The position numbers and the translations under genes were made by a program. Positions 23,798-33,843 of a DNA stretch of 53,209 nt are shown here, piece by piece. Within the stretch, counting starts at the first letter, position 1, and the number at the start of each line of letters is the position of its first letter. The stretch is from contig NZ_AVCJ01000049.1 of the NCBI RefSeq assembly GCF_000743535.1, positions 1 through 53,209 of the forward strand, written 5' to 3'. Below the pieces are notes generated by a model. It saw only the letters and a program-made list of their open reading frames with translations. It ran no database searches and had not been told where the DNA came from. The DNA is from Arenimonas donghaensis DSM 18148 = HO3-R19 (GTDB lineage Bacteria; Pseudomonadota; Gammaproteobacteria; Xanthomonadales; Xanthomonadaceae).

Positions 23798-25762
23798 CTA
23801 GCCGAGGAGACGGGTGATGACGCGCGCCGCCATCGCTTCGGCCGACTCCTCGCCGCCGGCGAGGTGGATCTCCGGATGCTCCGGCGCCTCGTAGGGCGAA
23901 TCGATGCCGGTGAAGTTCTTGATCTTGCCGGCGCGCGCCTTGGCGTAGAGGCCCTTGACGTCGCGGCGTTCGGCGTCCGCCAGCGGCGTGTCCACGAACA
24001 CCTCGAGGAATTCGTCCTGGGGGAACAGTTCGCGGGCCATGCGCCGCTCGGCCCGGAACGGCGAGATGAAGCTCACCAGCACGATCAGGCCGGCGTCGGT
24101 CATCAGTCGCGCCACTTCGGCGACGCGGCGGATGTTCTCGACGCGATCCTCGTCGGTGAAACCCAGGTCCTTGTTCAGCCCGTGGCGCACGTTGTCGCCG
24201 TCGAGCAGGTACGTGTGGTAACCCTTGGCCAGCAGCTGCTTTTCGACCAGGTTGGCGACCGTGGACTTGCCGGCGCCGGACAGGCCGGTGAACCACAGGC
24301 AGCGCGGCGACTGGCCCTTGATGCGCGAGCGCGCCGCCTTGTCCACTTCCAGCGGCTGCCAGTGGATGTTGGCCGAGCGTCGCAGGGCGAATTCAAGCGT
24401 GCCGGCGCCGACCGTGGCATTGGACTGCCGGTCGATCAGGATGAAACCACCCAGCGCGCGATTGTCGCGATAGGCCTCGAAGGGGATGGCCTGGTCCAGG
24501 CCCAGGTTGCAGTAGGCGACTTCATTGAGCTCGAGCGACTTGGCCGCCAGCTGCGCCTGGGTGTTCACGTCGACCTTGTGCTTGATCTCGGTGACCTGAG
24601 CGCTGACGGTGCGCGCGCCGATCTTGAGCCAGTACGGCCGACCCGGCAGCAGCGGCGCGTCGCCCATCCACAGCAGGTGGGCGGCGAACTGGTCGGCCAC
24701 CTGCGGCGCGGCGTCGGCGGCGGCGATGACGTCACCGCGGCTCACGTCCACTTCGTCGGCCAGGGCCAGGGTGATGGCCTGGCCGGCGCCGGCCCGTGGC
24801 AGGTCGCCGTCGGCGGTGACGATGCGCGCCACGGTCGAACGCCGCCCCGAGGGCAGCACCACCACCGCGTCGCCCGGGCGCACCTCGCCGGCGGCGATGG
24901 AGCCGGCGAAGCCGCGGAAGTCCTGGTTCGGCCGGCAGACCCACTGCACCGGCAGCCGGAAACCGACTTCGCTGCCGTCCCGGCGCGCGTCCACGGTTTC
25001 CAGGTGTTCAAGCAGGCTGGGGCCGGTGTACCAGGGCATCGCCGCCGAGGCGCCGGTCATGTTGTCGCCCCGCAGCGCCGACAGCGCAATCGCCTGCACG
25101 TGCGGGATGTCGAGCTGTTTCGCCAGGTCGGCGTAGCCGGCGACGATATCGTCGAATACCGCCTGGTCGTAGCCCACCAGGTCCATCTTGTTCACCGCCA
25201 GCAGCACGTGGCGGATGCCCAGCAGCGAAACGATGTAGCTATGCCGGCGCGTCTGCGTCAGCAGGCCCTTGCGCGCGTCCACCAGCACCACGGCAAGGTC
25301 GGCCGTGGAGGCGCCGGTGGCCATGTTGCGGGTGTACTGTTCGTGGCCCGGGCAGTCGGCGACGATGAACTTGCGCCGGTCGGTGTCGAAGAAGCGGTAA
25401 GCGACGTCGATGGTGATTCCCTGCTCGCGCTCGGCCGACAGGCCGTCGACCAGCAAGGCGAAGTCGATGCCCTCGCCCTGGGTGCCGTGGCGGCGGCTGT
25501 CGGCTTCCAGCGCCGCAACCTGGTCGTCGAACAGGCGCTTGGTGTCGTGCAGCAGCCGGCCAATCAACGTCGACTTGCCGTCGTCGACGCTGCCGCAGGT
25601 GATGAAGCGCAGCAGGCCCTTGGTTTCGTGCTGGCGCAGGTAATCAGCAACCAACGAGGCTTTTGTAGGAGCGCCTTCAGGCGCGAAGCCTTTGTCTTCG
25701 GCAAAGGAAGGATTCGCGCCTGAAGGCGCTCCTACAGGGGTGACGGGCTTGTCGGTGGCCAT
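23798..25762 (-). CDS. cysNC: CysN/CysC: sulfate adenylyltransferase large subunit fused to APS kinase
   Basis: With CysD this 654-residue protein makes APS (GTP-driven) and phosphorylates it to PAPS. The CysN GTPase has GSVDDGKST (57-65), DCPGH (136-140) and NKMD (191-194). The APS kinase domain begins near residue 490, with GLSGAGKST at 493-501, [15 protein letters not shown] and [10 protein letters not shown]. The ATG overlaps the cysD stop by one base (TGATG). Residues 9-33, before the GTPase core, are encoded by a complete palindromic repeat (25664-25736). They form an Ala/Pro/Gly-rich extension that I do not expect in homologues. PAPS also feeds sulfotransferases, and one is encoded at 45227-48517. 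Confidence 0.96.
   Translation of the reverse strand: MATDKPVTPVGAPSGANPSFAEDKGFAPEGAPTKASLVADYLRQHETKGLLRFITCGSVDDGKSTLIGRLLHDTKRLFDDQVAALEADSRRHGTQGEGIDFALLVDGLSAEREQGITIDVAYRFFDTDRRKFIVADCPGHEQYTRNMATGASTADLAVVLVDARKGLLTQTRRHSYIVSLLGIRHVLLAVNKMDLVGYDQAVFDDIVAGYADLAKQLDIPHVQAIALSALRGDNMTGASAAMPWYTGPSLLEHLETVDARRDGSEVGFRLPVQWVCRPNQDFRGFAGSIAAGEVRPGDAVVVLPSGRRSTVARIVTADGDLPRAGAGQAITLALADEVDVSRGDVIAAADAAPQVADQFAAHLLWMGDAPLLPGRPYWLKIGARTVSAQVTEIKHKVDVNTQAQLAAKSLELNEVAYCNLGLDQAIPFEAYRDNRALGGFILIDRQSNATVGAGTLEFALRRSANIHWQPLEVDKAARSRIKGQSPRCLWFTGLSGAGKSTVANLVEKQLLAKGYHTYLLDGDNVRHGLNKDLGFTDEDRVENIRRVAEVARLMTDAGLIVLVSFISPFRAERRMARELFPQDEFLEVFVDTPLADAERRDVKGLYAKARAGKIKNFTGIDSPYEAPEHPEIHLAGGEESAEAMAARVITRLLG
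25664..25736. repeat. REP-like inverted repeat inside the cysNC coding sequence (copy 2)
   Basis: Arms of 24 bases (25664-25687 and 25713-25736) are identical to the outer parts of the arms at 23711-23789. The 25-base loop also resembles the loop of copy 1 in reverse orientation. On the coding strand both arms and loop are read without a stop as residues 9-33 of CysNC ([10 protein letters not shown] ... FAPEGAPT). The message will carry a strong hairpin about 26 bases after the start codon. Confidence 0.93.
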
Positions 25763-26673
25763 CAGAAATAGCCCTCCTGCTTCTTCTTTTCCATCGACGC
25801 CGACGGGTCGTGGTCGATTACCCGGCCCTGGCGTTCGGAGGTGGTGGCGACCAGCATCTCGGCGATGATCGCCTCGAGCGTATCGGCCTGCGATTCGATC
25901 GCACCGGTCAGCGGGTAGCAGCCCAGCGTGCGGAAGCGCACCTTGCGCATCTGCGGCGTCTCGCCGTCGCGCAGCGGCATGCGCGCGTCGTCGACCATGA
26001 TCAGGCTGCCGTCGCGCTCGACCACCGGCCGCTCGGCGGCGAAATAGAGCGAAGGCACCGGGATCTTCTCGCGGTAGATGTAGAGCCAGACGTCGAGCTC
26101 GGTCCAGTTCGAGATCGGGAACACGCGCACGCTTTCGCCCTTGTGGATGCGGGCGTTGTAGAGGTTCCACAGCTCCGGGCGCTGGGTTTTGGGATCCCAG
26201 CGGTGCTGGGCACTGCGGAAGGAGAACACGCGCTCCTTGGCCCGGGACTTTTCCTCGTCGCGGCGGGCGCCGCCGATGGCCGCGTCGAAGCCCCACTTGT
26301 CCAGCGCCTGCTTCAGGGCCTGGGTCTTCATCACGTCGGTGTGCACGGTGGCGCCGTGGCTGAAGGGGTTCACGCCCTGGGCCTTGCCCTCGGGATTGGT
26401 ATGGGTGTGCAGTTGCACGCCGGTTTCGGCGGCGCGGCGGTCGCGGAAGGCGATCATCTCGCGGAACTTCCAGCCGGTGTCCACGTGCAGCAGCGGGATC
26501 GGCGGCCGGGCCGGCGCGAAGGCCTTCACCAGCAGGTGCAGCAGCACCGAGCTGTCCTTGCCGACCGAATACATCATCACCGGGTTGCGGAACTCGGCCG
26601 CGACCTCGCGCAGGATGTGGATCGATTCGGCCTCGAGGCGGTCGAGGTGGGACAGGGTGTCGGCGGCAATCAT
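25762..26673 (-). CDS. cysD: Sulfate adenylyltransferase small subunit CysD
   Basis: This 303-residue catalytic subunit of ATP sulfurylase belongs to the PP-loop ATP pyrophosphatase family. The pyrophosphate loop is SVGKDSS (36-42) in the family-typical [18 protein letters not shown]. Further hallmarks are [36 protein letters not shown] and [13 protein letters not shown]. It forms a complex with CysN for assimilation of sulfate to APS. A TATACT box lies 27 bases before the ATG, and the SLC13 permease gene ends 52 bases upstream on the same strand, so cysDNC may be transcribed both with the permease and from its own promoter. Confidence 0.97.
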   Translation of the reverse strand: MIAADTLSHLDRLEAESIHILREVAAEFRNPVMMYSVGKDSSVLLHLLVKAFAPARPPIPLLHVDTGWKFREMIAFRDRRAAETGVQLHTHTNPEGKAQGVNPFSHGATVHTDVMKTQALKQALDKWGFDAAIGGARRDEEKSRAKERVFSFRSAQHRWDPKTQRPELWNLYNARIHKGESVRVFPISNWTELDVWLYIYREKIPVPSLYFAAERPVVERDGSLIMVDDARMPLRDGETPQMRKVRFRTLGCYPLTGAIESQADTLEAIIAEMLVATTSERQGRVIDHDPSASMEKKKQEGYF

Positions 26674-26700
26674 CTCGGCGGCTTCGTCGGGGTCAGGGGC

Positions 26701-26706
26701 AGTATA
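26701..26706 (-). promoter_or_regulatory. Candidate cysD -10 box (TATACT)
   Basis: Read leftward, TATACT is followed by GCCCC, 27 bases before the cysD ATG and just after the permease stop. A weak -35-like CTGAAC lies 17 bases upstream of it. I see no CysB-type activator site that I could defend. Confidence 0.5.
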
Positions 26707-26725
26707 GACAGGCAGTCGCCGGGGT

Positions 26726-28507
26726 TCAGAACGGGAAGAACCGTGGAATCAGCCACAGCGCCACCGTGCCGACCACCAGCGACAGCGGCCCGCCCAGGCG
26801 CACGTAGTCGGTGAAGCGGTAGCCGCCGGGACCGTAGACCATCAGGTTGGTCTGGTAGCCGATGGGCGTCATGAAGCCGGCCGAGGCGCCGATCATCAGC
26901 GCGATCACGAAGGGCATCGGGCTCACCCCCAGCTGCTCGGCCACGCCCATCGCGATGGGGAACACCAGGATCGCCGCGGCGTTGTTGGTCAGCAATTCGG
27001 TGAACGCCACCGCCATCACGTACACCAGCACCAGGCTGGCGAAGGGATCGGCACCGGCCAGCCCGCCCAGGCCCGAGGCGACGGCGGCAGCGACGCCGGT
27101 GCGGTCCACCGCCGCGCCCAGCGCGAACGAACAGGCGATCACCAGCAGCAGGCGCAGGTCCAGGCTGCGCCACAGTTCGACCAGCTTCACGCAGCGCGCC
27201 AGCACCACCGCCAGCGCCGCGCCCACCGCCGACCACAGGATGGGCAGGCCCAGCACCGAATTGGCCAGCACCATCAGGCCCAGGATGCCCAGGGTGGTCA
27301 GCGCGCGGCGCCGGTCCACCGGCCGCTCGCCGTCGAGCAGGGTCACCGTGAGGAAATCCGAGGCCGTGGCGAAGCGCACCGTGAACTCCGGGTCGGTTTC
27401 CACCAGCAGGGTGTCGCCGGCCTGCAGCACGACGTCGCCGGGCTTCTGGTGCAGGCGCTGGCCGTGGCGGTTGACCGCGATCACCACCGCGCCGTAACGA
27501 TCGCGAAAGGTCGACTCGCGCAGCGTGTGGCCCACCGCCGGCGAGAACCGCGACAGCACCAGTTCGGCCAGGTGGCGCTTGGAGCTGACCGTATCGAGCT
27601 TGAACCACTGGTCGGTGGCCGGCCGAAGGCCCGGGATGCGGCGCAGTTCGCGCACCGCGTCGGTGCCGCCGACGAAGACCAGGCGGTCGCCCGCGCGCAG
27701 CACGGTGGCCGGGGCCACGGCCGAGAGCAGGTCGCGTTCGCGCGAGAGTTCGATCAGGAAGCTGCCCTTGAGGTGGCGCAGCCCGGCCGCGGCCACCGAC
27801 TTGCCGGCCAGGCCGCCGCCTTCGGTGACCAGCATCTCGACCGCATATTCGCGGGCGTCCTTGGCCGCCTGGTCGAACGCGGACAGGCGCACCGGCAGCA
27901 GCCAGCGGCTGGCCACGCCCAGGTACAGCAGCCCCGCCAGCAGCACCGGGAAGGCGACCGGGAAGGGGTCGAACATGGCCATCGCCGGCAGGCCGCTGGC
28001 GATCACCAGGCCGGCCACGATCAGGTTGGTGCTGGTGCCCAGCAGCGAACACATGCCGCCCAGGATGGTGGCGTAGTTCATCGGCAGCAGCAGCTTCGAG
28101 GGCGCGACGCCGCTGGCCCGGCTCCAGTGCTCGACCGCCGAGGTCAGCGTGGCCACGATCGGGGTGTTGTTCACGAAGGCGCTCAGCGCCCCGGCCAGGC
28201 CGGACAGCCGCAGCCGGGCCCGCAGTTCGCCGCGCGGCGGCCCCAGCACGCCCCGGCCGATCCAGGCGATGGCGCCGGTGCTGCGCAGGGCCGCCACCAG
28301 CACGAACAGCACCGCCACGGTCAGCACGCCCGGGTTCCAGAAGCCGGCCAGCGCCTGGACCGGGGTGAGCACGCCGCCCAGGACCAGCAGGGCGGCCGCG
28401 CCCGCCAGCACCTTGTCCGGGCCCAGGCGACCCCACCACAGCAGGCCCAGCGTGGCCAGGACCACGCCGATCGTCAGCCACGCCTGCCAGCCCAAGCCCA
28501 TCACCAT
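26726..28507 (-). CDS. SLC13-family permease with two TrkA-C domains, likely sulfate uptake
   Basis: This 593-residue inner-membrane transporter has two sodium/anion-binding halves, each with an asparagine hairpin motif: [11 protein letters not shown] in the first and [14 protein letters not shown] in the second. Between them are two RCK-C/TrkA-C modules (about residues 205-380: [30 protein letters not shown] and [24 protein letters not shown]). Proteins of this layout include SAC1/SLT-type sulfate transporters. The position 52 bases upstream of cysDNC supports sulfate as substrate, although di- or tricarboxylates cannot be excluded from sequence. ATG 28507 is preferred (GGAG 11 bases upstream); ATG 28501 is also possible. 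Confidence 0.87.
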   Translation of the reverse strand: MVMGLGWQAWLTIGVVLATLGLLWWGRLGPDKVLAGAAALLVLGGVLTPVQALAGFWNPGVLTVAVLFVLVAALRSTGAIAWIGRGVLGPPRGELRARLRLSGLAGALSAFVNNTPIVATLTSAVEHWSRASGVAPSKLLLPMNYATILGGMCSLLGTSTNLIVAGLVIASGLPAMAMFDPFPVAFPVLLAGLLYLGVASRWLLPVRLSAFDQAAKDAREYAVEMLVTEGGGLAGKSVAAAGLRHLKGSFLIELSRERDLLSAVAPATVLRAGDRLVFVGGTDAVRELRRIPGLRPATDQWFKLDTVSSKRHLAELVLSRFSPAVGHTLRESTFRDRYGAVVIAVNRHGQRLHQKPGDVVLQAGDTLLVETDPEFTVRFATASDFLTVTLLDGERPVDRRRALTTLGILGLMVLANSVLGLPILWSAVGAALAVVLARCVKLVELWRSLDLRLLLVIACSFALGAAVDRTGVAAAVASGLGGLAGADPFASLVLVYVMAVAFTELLTNNAAAILVFPIAMGVAEQLGVSPMPFVIALMIGASAGFMTPIGYQTNLMVYGPGGYRFTDYVRLGGPLSLVVGTVALWLIPRFFPF

Positions 28508-28550
28508 ACGGTTGCCCGCTCCGTGCACGCCCCCGGCACCAGCGGCCAAG

Positions 28551-28569
28551 GTAGAATTGCCGATTCTAC
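28551..28569. promoter_or_regulatory. Back-to-back -10 boxes in a palindrome, divergent etfB / permease
   Basis: GTAGAATTGCCGATTCTAC is a perfect inverted repeat with seven-base arms. Rightward it offers TAGAAT + TGCCG for etfB, and leftward it offers TAGAAT + CGGCA for the SLC13-cysDNC operon. The two promoters would share the same DNA and exclude one another, or the palindrome may be an operator. No -35 boxes are clear on either side. Confidence 0.5.
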
Positions 28570-28616
28570 TTGCGGGCGCTCCCCACGGGCGCCCACCGGA
28601 ACGGAGCGCATCGAAC

Positions 28617-29363
28617 ATGAAGATTCTGGTCGGTTACAAGCGGGTCGTGGACTACAACGTCCGCATCCAGGTCAAGCCCGATGGGTCAGGGGTGGTCACG
28701 GACGGCGTCAAGCTCTCCGCCAACCCCTTCGACGACATCGCCCTGGAAGAAGCCCTGCGCCTGCGCGACAAGGGCATCGCCACCGAAGTCGTGGTCGTCA
28801 CCCTGGGCCCGGCCGACTGCCAGGCGCACCTGCGCAATGGCCTGGCCATGGGCGCCAACCGCGCCATCCACGTGGTCACCGACCAGCCGGTGCAGCCGCT
28901 CACCGCCGCCCGGGCGCTGCTCAAGCTGGTCGAAAAGGAAGAGCCGCAGATCGTGCTGCTGGGCAAGCAGGCCATCGACGACGACGCCAACCAGACCGGC
29001 CAGATGCTGGCCACCCTCTGGGGCCGCCCGCAGGCCACCTTCGCCAGCAAGGTCGACGCCACCGACAGCACCGCCCTGGTCATCCGCGAGGTCGACGCCG
29101 GCCTGGAAACCCTGGAAGTGCAGCTGCCGGCGGTGATCACCACCGACCTGCGCCTGAACGAGCCGCGCTTCATCAAGCTGCCCGACATCATGAAGGCCAA
29201 GTCCAAGCCCATGGAAACCATCAACTTCGCCGACCTCGGCGTCGAGGACGGCAACCATCTCAAGACCAGCACCTACGCCCCGCCGGCCAAGCGCAGCCGC
29301 GGCGTGATGGTGAAGGACGTCGCCGAGCTGGTCTCGGCCCTCAAGGCCAAGGGCCTGGCCTAA
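28617..29363 (+). CDS. etfB: Electron-transfer flavoprotein beta subunit
   Basis: The 248-residue subunit binds AMP and forms the ETF heterodimer that collects electrons from acyl-CoA and related dehydrogenases. MKILVGYKRVVDYNVRI is the classic start. LSANPFDDIALEEALRLRDKG, LGKQAIDDDANQTGQMLA and the recognition-loop region VITTDLRLNEPRFIKLPDIMKAKSKP are all present. It is followed 12 bases later by etfA. In xanthomonads etfBA marks one border of the LPS gene cluster, and the same holds here. Confidence 0.97.
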   Translation: MKILVGYKRVVDYNVRIQVKPDGSGVVTDGVKLSANPFDDIALEEALRLRDKGIATEVVVVTLGPADCQAHLRNGLAMGANRAIHVVTDQPVQPLTAARALLKLVEKEEPQIVLLGKQAIDDDANQTGQMLATLWGRPQATFASKVDATDSTALVIREVDAGLETLEVQLPAVITTDLRLNEPRFIKLPDIMKAKSKPMETINFADLGVEDGNHLKTSTYAPPAKRSRGVMVKDVAELVSALKAKGLA

Positions 29364-29375
29364 GGAGACCCAGAC

Positions 29376-30314
29376 ATGAGCAAGATCCTTATCGTTGCCG
29401 AACACCTCGACGGCAAGCTGAACCCCTCCACCGCGCGCTGCGTCAGCTGCGCCCAGGCCATCGACGGCGCCGAGATCCACGTCGCCGTGCTGTCCGATTC
29501 GCCCGACGCGGTTGCCGCGGAAGCCGCGAAGATCGACGGCGTCGCCAAAGTGCTGGCCGTTGCCAACGCCGCCAACGCCCACCCGGTGGCCCAGGTGCTG
29601 GCGCCCCAGGTCGCCAAGCTGGCCGAGGGTTATTCGCACGTGTTCGGCCCCTCCACCACTTTCGGCAAGGACCTGATGCCCTGCGTCGCGGCCCTGCTGG
29701 GCGTGGCCCAGGTCTCGGACATCATGGCGGTCGAGTCCTCGCACGTGTTCAAGCGGCCGATCTACGCCGGCAACGCCATCATCACCGTCGAAGCACCGTC
29801 GTCGATGACCGTGGTCGCCACCGTGCGCACCGCCTCCTGGCCGCAGGCCGGCGAAGGCGGCAGCGCCAGCGTCGAACCGACCAGCGTCACCGCCACCCTG
29901 CCCGAGCACACCCGCTTCGTCGAACTCAAGCAGGGCAAGTCCGACCGCCCCGACCTGCAGGGCGCCGCCAAGGTGATCTCCGGCGGCCGCGCGATGGGTT
30001 CGCCGGACGCGTTCAAGATCATCTACTCGCTGGCCGACAAGATGGGTGCCGCCGTCGGTGCCTCGCGCGCCGCGGTCGACGCCGGCTACGTGCCCAATGA
30101 ACTGCAGGTCGGCCAGACCGGCAAGATCATCGCGCCCGACCTGTACGTCGCCATCGGCATCTCCGGCGCCATCCAGCACCTGACCGGCATCAAGGACGCG
30201 GGCACCATCGTCGCGATCAACAAGGACCCGGAAGCGCCGATCTTCGAGATCGCCGACATCGGCCTGGTCGGCGACCTGTTCCAGATCGTGCCGGAGCTGG
30301 AGAAGGCGCTTTGA
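29376..30314 (+). CDS. etfA: Electron-transfer flavoprotein alpha subunit
   Basis: The 312-residue FAD-binding subunit of ETF has the N-terminal alpha/beta domain ([17 protein letters not shown]). The C-terminal FAD domain includes [54 protein letters not shown] and [26 protein letters not shown] lies ten bases before the ATG. The terminal TTGA overlaps the TTG start of wecB, so a glycan gene is translationally coupled to this central metabolic gene. Confidence 0.97.
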   Translation: MSKILIVAEHLDGKLNPSTARCVSCAQAIDGAEIHVAVLSDSPDAVAAEAAKIDGVAKVLAVANAANAHPVAQVLAPQVAKLAEGYSHVFGPSTTFGKDLMPCVAALLGVAQVSDIMAVESSHVFKRPIYAGNAIITVEAPSSMTVVATVRTASWPQAGEGGSASVEPTSVTATLPEHTRFVELKQGKSDRPDLQGAAKVISGGRAMGSPDAFKIIYSLADKMGAAVGASRAAVDAGYVPNELQVGQTGKIIAPDLYVAIGISGAIQHLTGIKDAGTIVAINKDPEAPIFEIADIGLVGDLFQIVPELEKAL

Positions 30315-31471
30315 CGAACGCCGCTGACGCGGCCCCGCGGCGGATCATGGTGGTGTTCGGGACGCGTCCCGAAGCCATCAAGATGGCGCCGGTGGTGGCC
30401 GCGTTGAAGGCCACGCCGGGCGTCGAGACCCTGGTCTGCGTCACCGCCCAGCACCGGCAGATGCTCGACCAGGTGCTCGAGCTGTTTGGCCTGGTGCCCG
30501 ACGACGACCTCGACCTGATGGCCCCCGGGCAGTCCCTGCCCGACCTGTTCGCGCGCATCCTCACCGGCATGACCACGGTGCTGGAAAATCGCCGGCCCGA
30601 CCTGGTGCTGGTGCACGGCGATACCTCGACGACGCTGGCGACGGCGCTGGCGGCGTTTTACGCCCGCGTACCCGTCGGCCACGTCGAGGCCGGCCTGCGC
30701 ACCGGCAACCTGCAGGCACCCTGGCCGGAAGAAGCCAACCGCCGCCTGACCGCGCCGATCACAGCGCTGCATTTCGCGCCGACGACCCGTTCGCGCGACA
30801 ACCTGCTGGCGGAGAACCTGCCGGCGGCGTCGATCCACGTCACCGGCAACACCGTCATCGACGCGCTGCTGGCCGTGGTCGGCCGCATCGAAGCCGAGCC
30901 GGAGCTGGCCGCGTCGCTGGCCGCGCGTTTTCCCTTCCTCGACGCCGAAAAACGCCTGGTGCTGGTCACCGGCCACCGCCGGGAGAACTTCGGCGACGGC
31001 TTCGAGCAGATGTGCCTGGCCATCCGCGACCTGGCCGAACGCGGCGATACCCAGGTGCTCTATCCGGTGCACCTGAACCCGCAGGTGCAGGCCCCGGTGA
31101 AACGCATCCTGGGCGACGTGCCCGGCGTGGTGCTGGTCGAGCCCCAGGACTACCTGCCCTTCGTCTACCTGATGACCCGCGCCCACCTGATCCTCACCGA
31201 CTCGGGCGGCATCCAGGAAGAAGCGCCCTCGCTGGGCAAGCCGGTGCTGGTGATGCGCGACACCACCGAACGCCCCGAGGCCGTCGAAGCCGGCACCGTG
31301 CGCCTGGTCGGCACCGACCGCGCCCGCATCGTCGCCGAAGCCAGCCGCCTGCTCGACGACCCTGCGGCCCGGGCCGAGATGGCGCGGGCCCATAATCCTT
31401 ACGGCGACGGCCACGCCGCGGCCCGGATCGCTGGCATCATCACCGGCACCGGGAACGTCCCGGCCCTCTGA
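30311..31471 (+). CDS. wecB: UDP-N-acetylglucosamine 2-epimerase (non-hydrolysing)
   Basis: Interconverts UDP-GlcNAc and UDP-ManNAc for surface polysaccharides. The 386 residues carry the family blocks [76 protein letters not shown] and [29 protein letters not shown], including the catalytic Asp, two Glu and His. I use the TTG overlapping the etfA stop, because the next ATG (30347) would remove the first strand of the Rossmann fold; GGAGAAGG just upstream can serve as ribosome-binding site. No ManNAc dehydrogenase (wecC) follows, so ManNAc may be used directly or oxidised elsewhere. Confidence 0.94.
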   Translation: MTNAADAAPRRIMVVFGTRPEAIKMAPVVAALKATPGVETLVCVTAQHRQMLDQVLELFGLVPDDDLDLMAPGQSLPDLFARILTGMTTVLENRRPDLVLVHGDTSTTLATALAAFYARVPVGHVEAGLRTGNLQAPWPEEANRRLTAPITALHFAPTTRSRDNLLAENLPAASIHVTGNTVIDALLAVVGRIEAEPELAASLAARFPFLDAEKRLVLVTGHRRENFGDGFEQMCLAIRDLAERGDTQVLYPVHLNPQVQAPVKRILGDVPGVVLVEPQDYLPFVYLMTRAHLILTDSGGIQEEAPSLGKPVLVMRDTTERPEAVEAGTVRLVGTDRARIVAEASRLLDDPAARAEMARAHNPYGDGHAAARIAGIITGTGNVPAL

Positions 31472-31494
31472 GCGGGAGTCTGGCCACGGACAGC

Positions 31495-32823
31495 GTGTCG
31501 CCAAGCCAACCCAGCCTGCGCGGACGCACCGTCCTCGTGGTCAGCCATGATTTCCCGCCGGCGCGCAGCCCGCAGGCGATCCGGGCGATGGCCTTCACCC
31601 GGCGCCTGGCCGACGAAGCCGACCAGGTGTGGGTGCTGACCCGCAGCCGCCTGCCCGGCTTCGCCGAACCGGCGCTGCCGGCCAACGTGCGCGTGCTGCG
31701 GGCTTCGCCCGGCTGGCTGGAAGAACGTATCGACCGCCTGGTTGCGCGTCGTCGACATTCGGAAGTGGATGACGAGGCGCAGCCCACCGCCGACGGCAGC
31801 GTCAATGCCTCGCCAGCAGCACTGAACTGGAAAGGCCGCGCCATCAACCGGCTGCGCCGCACGATGGATGCGCTGTGTTTCCCCGACGGCCGCGCGCTGT
31901 GGGTGCGCGACGCCCGGCGCCAGCTCGAGGCGCTGTGCGCGGCGCAGCGTCCCAACGTCGCCCTGGTGATGCACGAACCCGCCGCCTCGTTGCTGGTCGG
32001 CCGCCAGCTCACCCGGCTCGGCATTCCCTGGCTGGCCGATCTTGCCGACCCGGTGCTGGCGCCGTACACGCCCTGGCACTGGCGCGGACCTGCGGCCCGG
32101 TTGGAAGCGGCCGCGCTGCGGGAAGCCGGCGCCGCCAGCGCCACCAACCCGGCCACCGCCGCGCTGCTGGCCCAGCGCCACGGCCCCCTGCCCCATGCCA
32201 TCGCGGTGCTGCCGCAGGGCTTCACGCCGCAGGCCGCGGTGCCGATGCCGGCCGGCAATGGCCTGCGCCTGGTCTACACCGGCCGCTTTTACCCCTTCCG
32301 CGATCCGGCCGCGCTGCTCGAAGCCGTCGCCGCCACGCCGGGCGTCGAGCTGGTGATCGCCGGACCGGAAATGCCCGAGGCCGTGCTCGCCGCCGCCACG
32401 CGGCATCCGCAGGCCATCGTCCTGGCGGGTGAACTGGGCCACCGCGACGCCCTGGCGCTGCAGATGACCGCCGACGTGCTGGTCAGCGTCGGCAACGCCG
32501 GCACGGCGCAGTCACCGGGCAAGGTGCAGGAATATTTCGGCGCCGCGCGGCCGCTGCTGCATGTTTTCCATGACGACGGCGACCCGGCCCCGGCCCTGGT
32601 GCAGTCCACCGGCCGCGGCCTGGCCTGCCCGGCGCGCGCCGATGCGCTGGCCACGACCCTGCGCGAATTGCTCGCGCTCAAGCGCGGCGGCGAACTCGGC
32701 GCGCGCTTCGACCTTTCGCCCGAAGCGGTGGCCGACTACCACTGGGACGCAATCACCGCACGATTGTCGGCGCTACTCGCCGGCCTGGTCGCTGCCGACG
32801 GCCTCGTCCGCCGCGGACCCTGA
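31495..32823 (+). CDS. Glycosyltransferase, GT4-like
   Basis: The 442-residue protein has a two-Rossmann GT-B layout: [27 protein letters not shown] in the acceptor half, and [63 protein letters not shown] in the donor half. The glutamate in VQEYFGA corresponds to the donor-ribose contact of GT4 enzymes. Donor and acceptor sugars are unknown; surface-polysaccharide assembly is inferred from wecB 23 bases upstream. It starts at GTG. The last 51 bases overlap the 3' end of the convergent peptidase gene. Confidence 0.83.
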   Translation: MSPSQPSLRGRTVLVVSHDFPPARSPQAIRAMAFTRRLADEADQVWVLTRSRLPGFAEPALPANVRVLRASPGWLEERIDRLVARRRHSEVDDEAQPTADGSVNASPAALNWKGRAINRLRRTMDALCFPDGRALWVRDARRQLEALCAAQRPNVALVMHEPAASLLVGRQLTRLGIPWLADLADPVLAPYTPWHWRGPAARLEAAALREAGAASATNPATAALLAQRHGPLPHAIAVLPQGFTPQAAVPMPAGNGLRLVYTGRFYPFRDPAALLEAVAATPGVELVIAGPEMPEAVLAAATRHPQAIVLAGELGHRDALALQMTADVLVSVGNAGTAQSPGKVQEYFGAARPLLHVFHDDGDPAPALVQSTGRGLACPARADALATTLRELLALKRGGELGARFDLSPEAVADYHWDAITARLSALLAGLVAADGLVRRGP

Positions 32824-33843
32824 AGCCGCGGCGGCGCGCGCCGCCTCGATGCGTTCTGCACTGGGCGGGTGCGAAGACAGGTAGCCGATGGGGCCGAGGC
32901 CGGAATCGATTTTCCCGTCGAAGCTCATGCGCCCCATGATCCGGGCGAAGGCATCGGGCGAATAACCTTTCGCCGCCAGCTGCCGGAAAGCGAACTCGTC
33001 GGCCTCGCGCTCGTGCTGGCGGCTGTAGCCGCTTTCGACCAGCAGCACCGGCAGCGACACCGACAGCGCGCCGGTGCCCGACACGTCGCCGAACAGGAAG
33101 CCCACCACCACCAGCATCGCCGACTTCTCCAGCGCCCGGCGCAGGCCGTGGCGGTGTTCGTGGTGGCCGGCCTCGTGGGCCAGCACGGCCAGCAACTCTT
33201 CATCATCCTTGGCCAGCGTGACCAGCTGGTCGGTCATCACCACCTGACCGTCGGGCAGCACGAAGGCGTTCGGGCCGATGCCCGGGGCGTGCCGGAAGTC
33301 CAGGCGCAGCCCGTCGGCGCGCGGCAGGCCGCGGGTCATGTCGAAGAAACTTTGCTGCAGCGATTCCCGACGCGGTGCCGGCAGGCGGGTCGGTTCCAGC
33401 AGGTGGCCATCGAGCAGGGCCAGGGCCTGGTTCGAAATGGTGCGCTCGATCGGCGGCGGCACCAGGGGGGCAACTTCGCGCGCCATCCAGGGCAGGCCGA
33501 GCTGGAAAAAAGCGATGACGCCAACCACCAGTGCCGCCGTCGCCGACAGCACCGCGGCGCGGCGGCGTTCGAGCCAGTCCACCGCGGCTTCGATGCGGCT
33601 GCGGCCGGGCAGCCACTGGTCGAGCAGCGGTGAGTGTTCGAGTTCCATATGGCCGCCGCCAACGAAACGCAGTTCGCGCGCCAGCTGGCCCAGGCGCGGG
33701 CTGAGCGTCACCTCGCCGGCGTCGAATTCGCGCTCGCCCTCGGCGATGGCCAACACCAGCCGCCCCGGAGCCGGCGAACGCAGCCGGGCCGGCTGGCCCC
33801 GGCTGCTGCGGCCGTCGTACCAGGTGCCCGGCAGTTCGGTCAC
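32773..33843 (-). CDS. M48 family membrane metallopeptidase
   Basis: The 356-residue zinc protease has H223-E224-xx-H227 in LAVLAHEAGHHEHRHG and the third ligand E280 in READEFAFRQL. A transmembrane segment at about 97-116 precedes the catalytic domain. The N-terminal ~60 residues are a small soluble module. The GTG start overlaps the stop of the DUF898 gene (GTGA), so the two are cotranslated. This DUF898-M48 pairing recurs in proteobacteria and suggests a membrane protein with a dedicated processing or quality-control partner. Substrate unknown. Confidence 0.9.
   Translation of the reverse strand: MTELPGTWYDGRSSRGQPARLRSPAPGRLVLAIAEGEREFDAGEVTLSPRLGQLARELRFVGGGHMELEHSPLLDQWLPGRSRIEAAVDWLERRRAAVLSATAALVVGVIAFFQLGLPWMAREVAPLVPPPIERTISNQALALLDGHLLEPTRLPAPRRESLQQSFFDMTRGLPRADGLRLDFRHAPGIGPNAFVLPDGQVVMTDQLVTLAKDDEELLAVLAHEAGHHEHRHGLRRALEKSAMLVVVGFLFGDVSGTGALSVSLPVLLVESGYSRQHEREADEFAFRQLAAKGYSPDAFARIMGRMSFDGKIDSGLGPIGYLSSHPPSAERIEAARAAAASGSAADEAVGSDQAGE

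Noticed and set aside
22775-25736. CRISPR array or insertion sequence suggested by the repeated palindromes
   Set aside because: Only three complete copies, irregularly spaced, no spacers, no transposase or cas genes. They fit REP/GTAG elements better.
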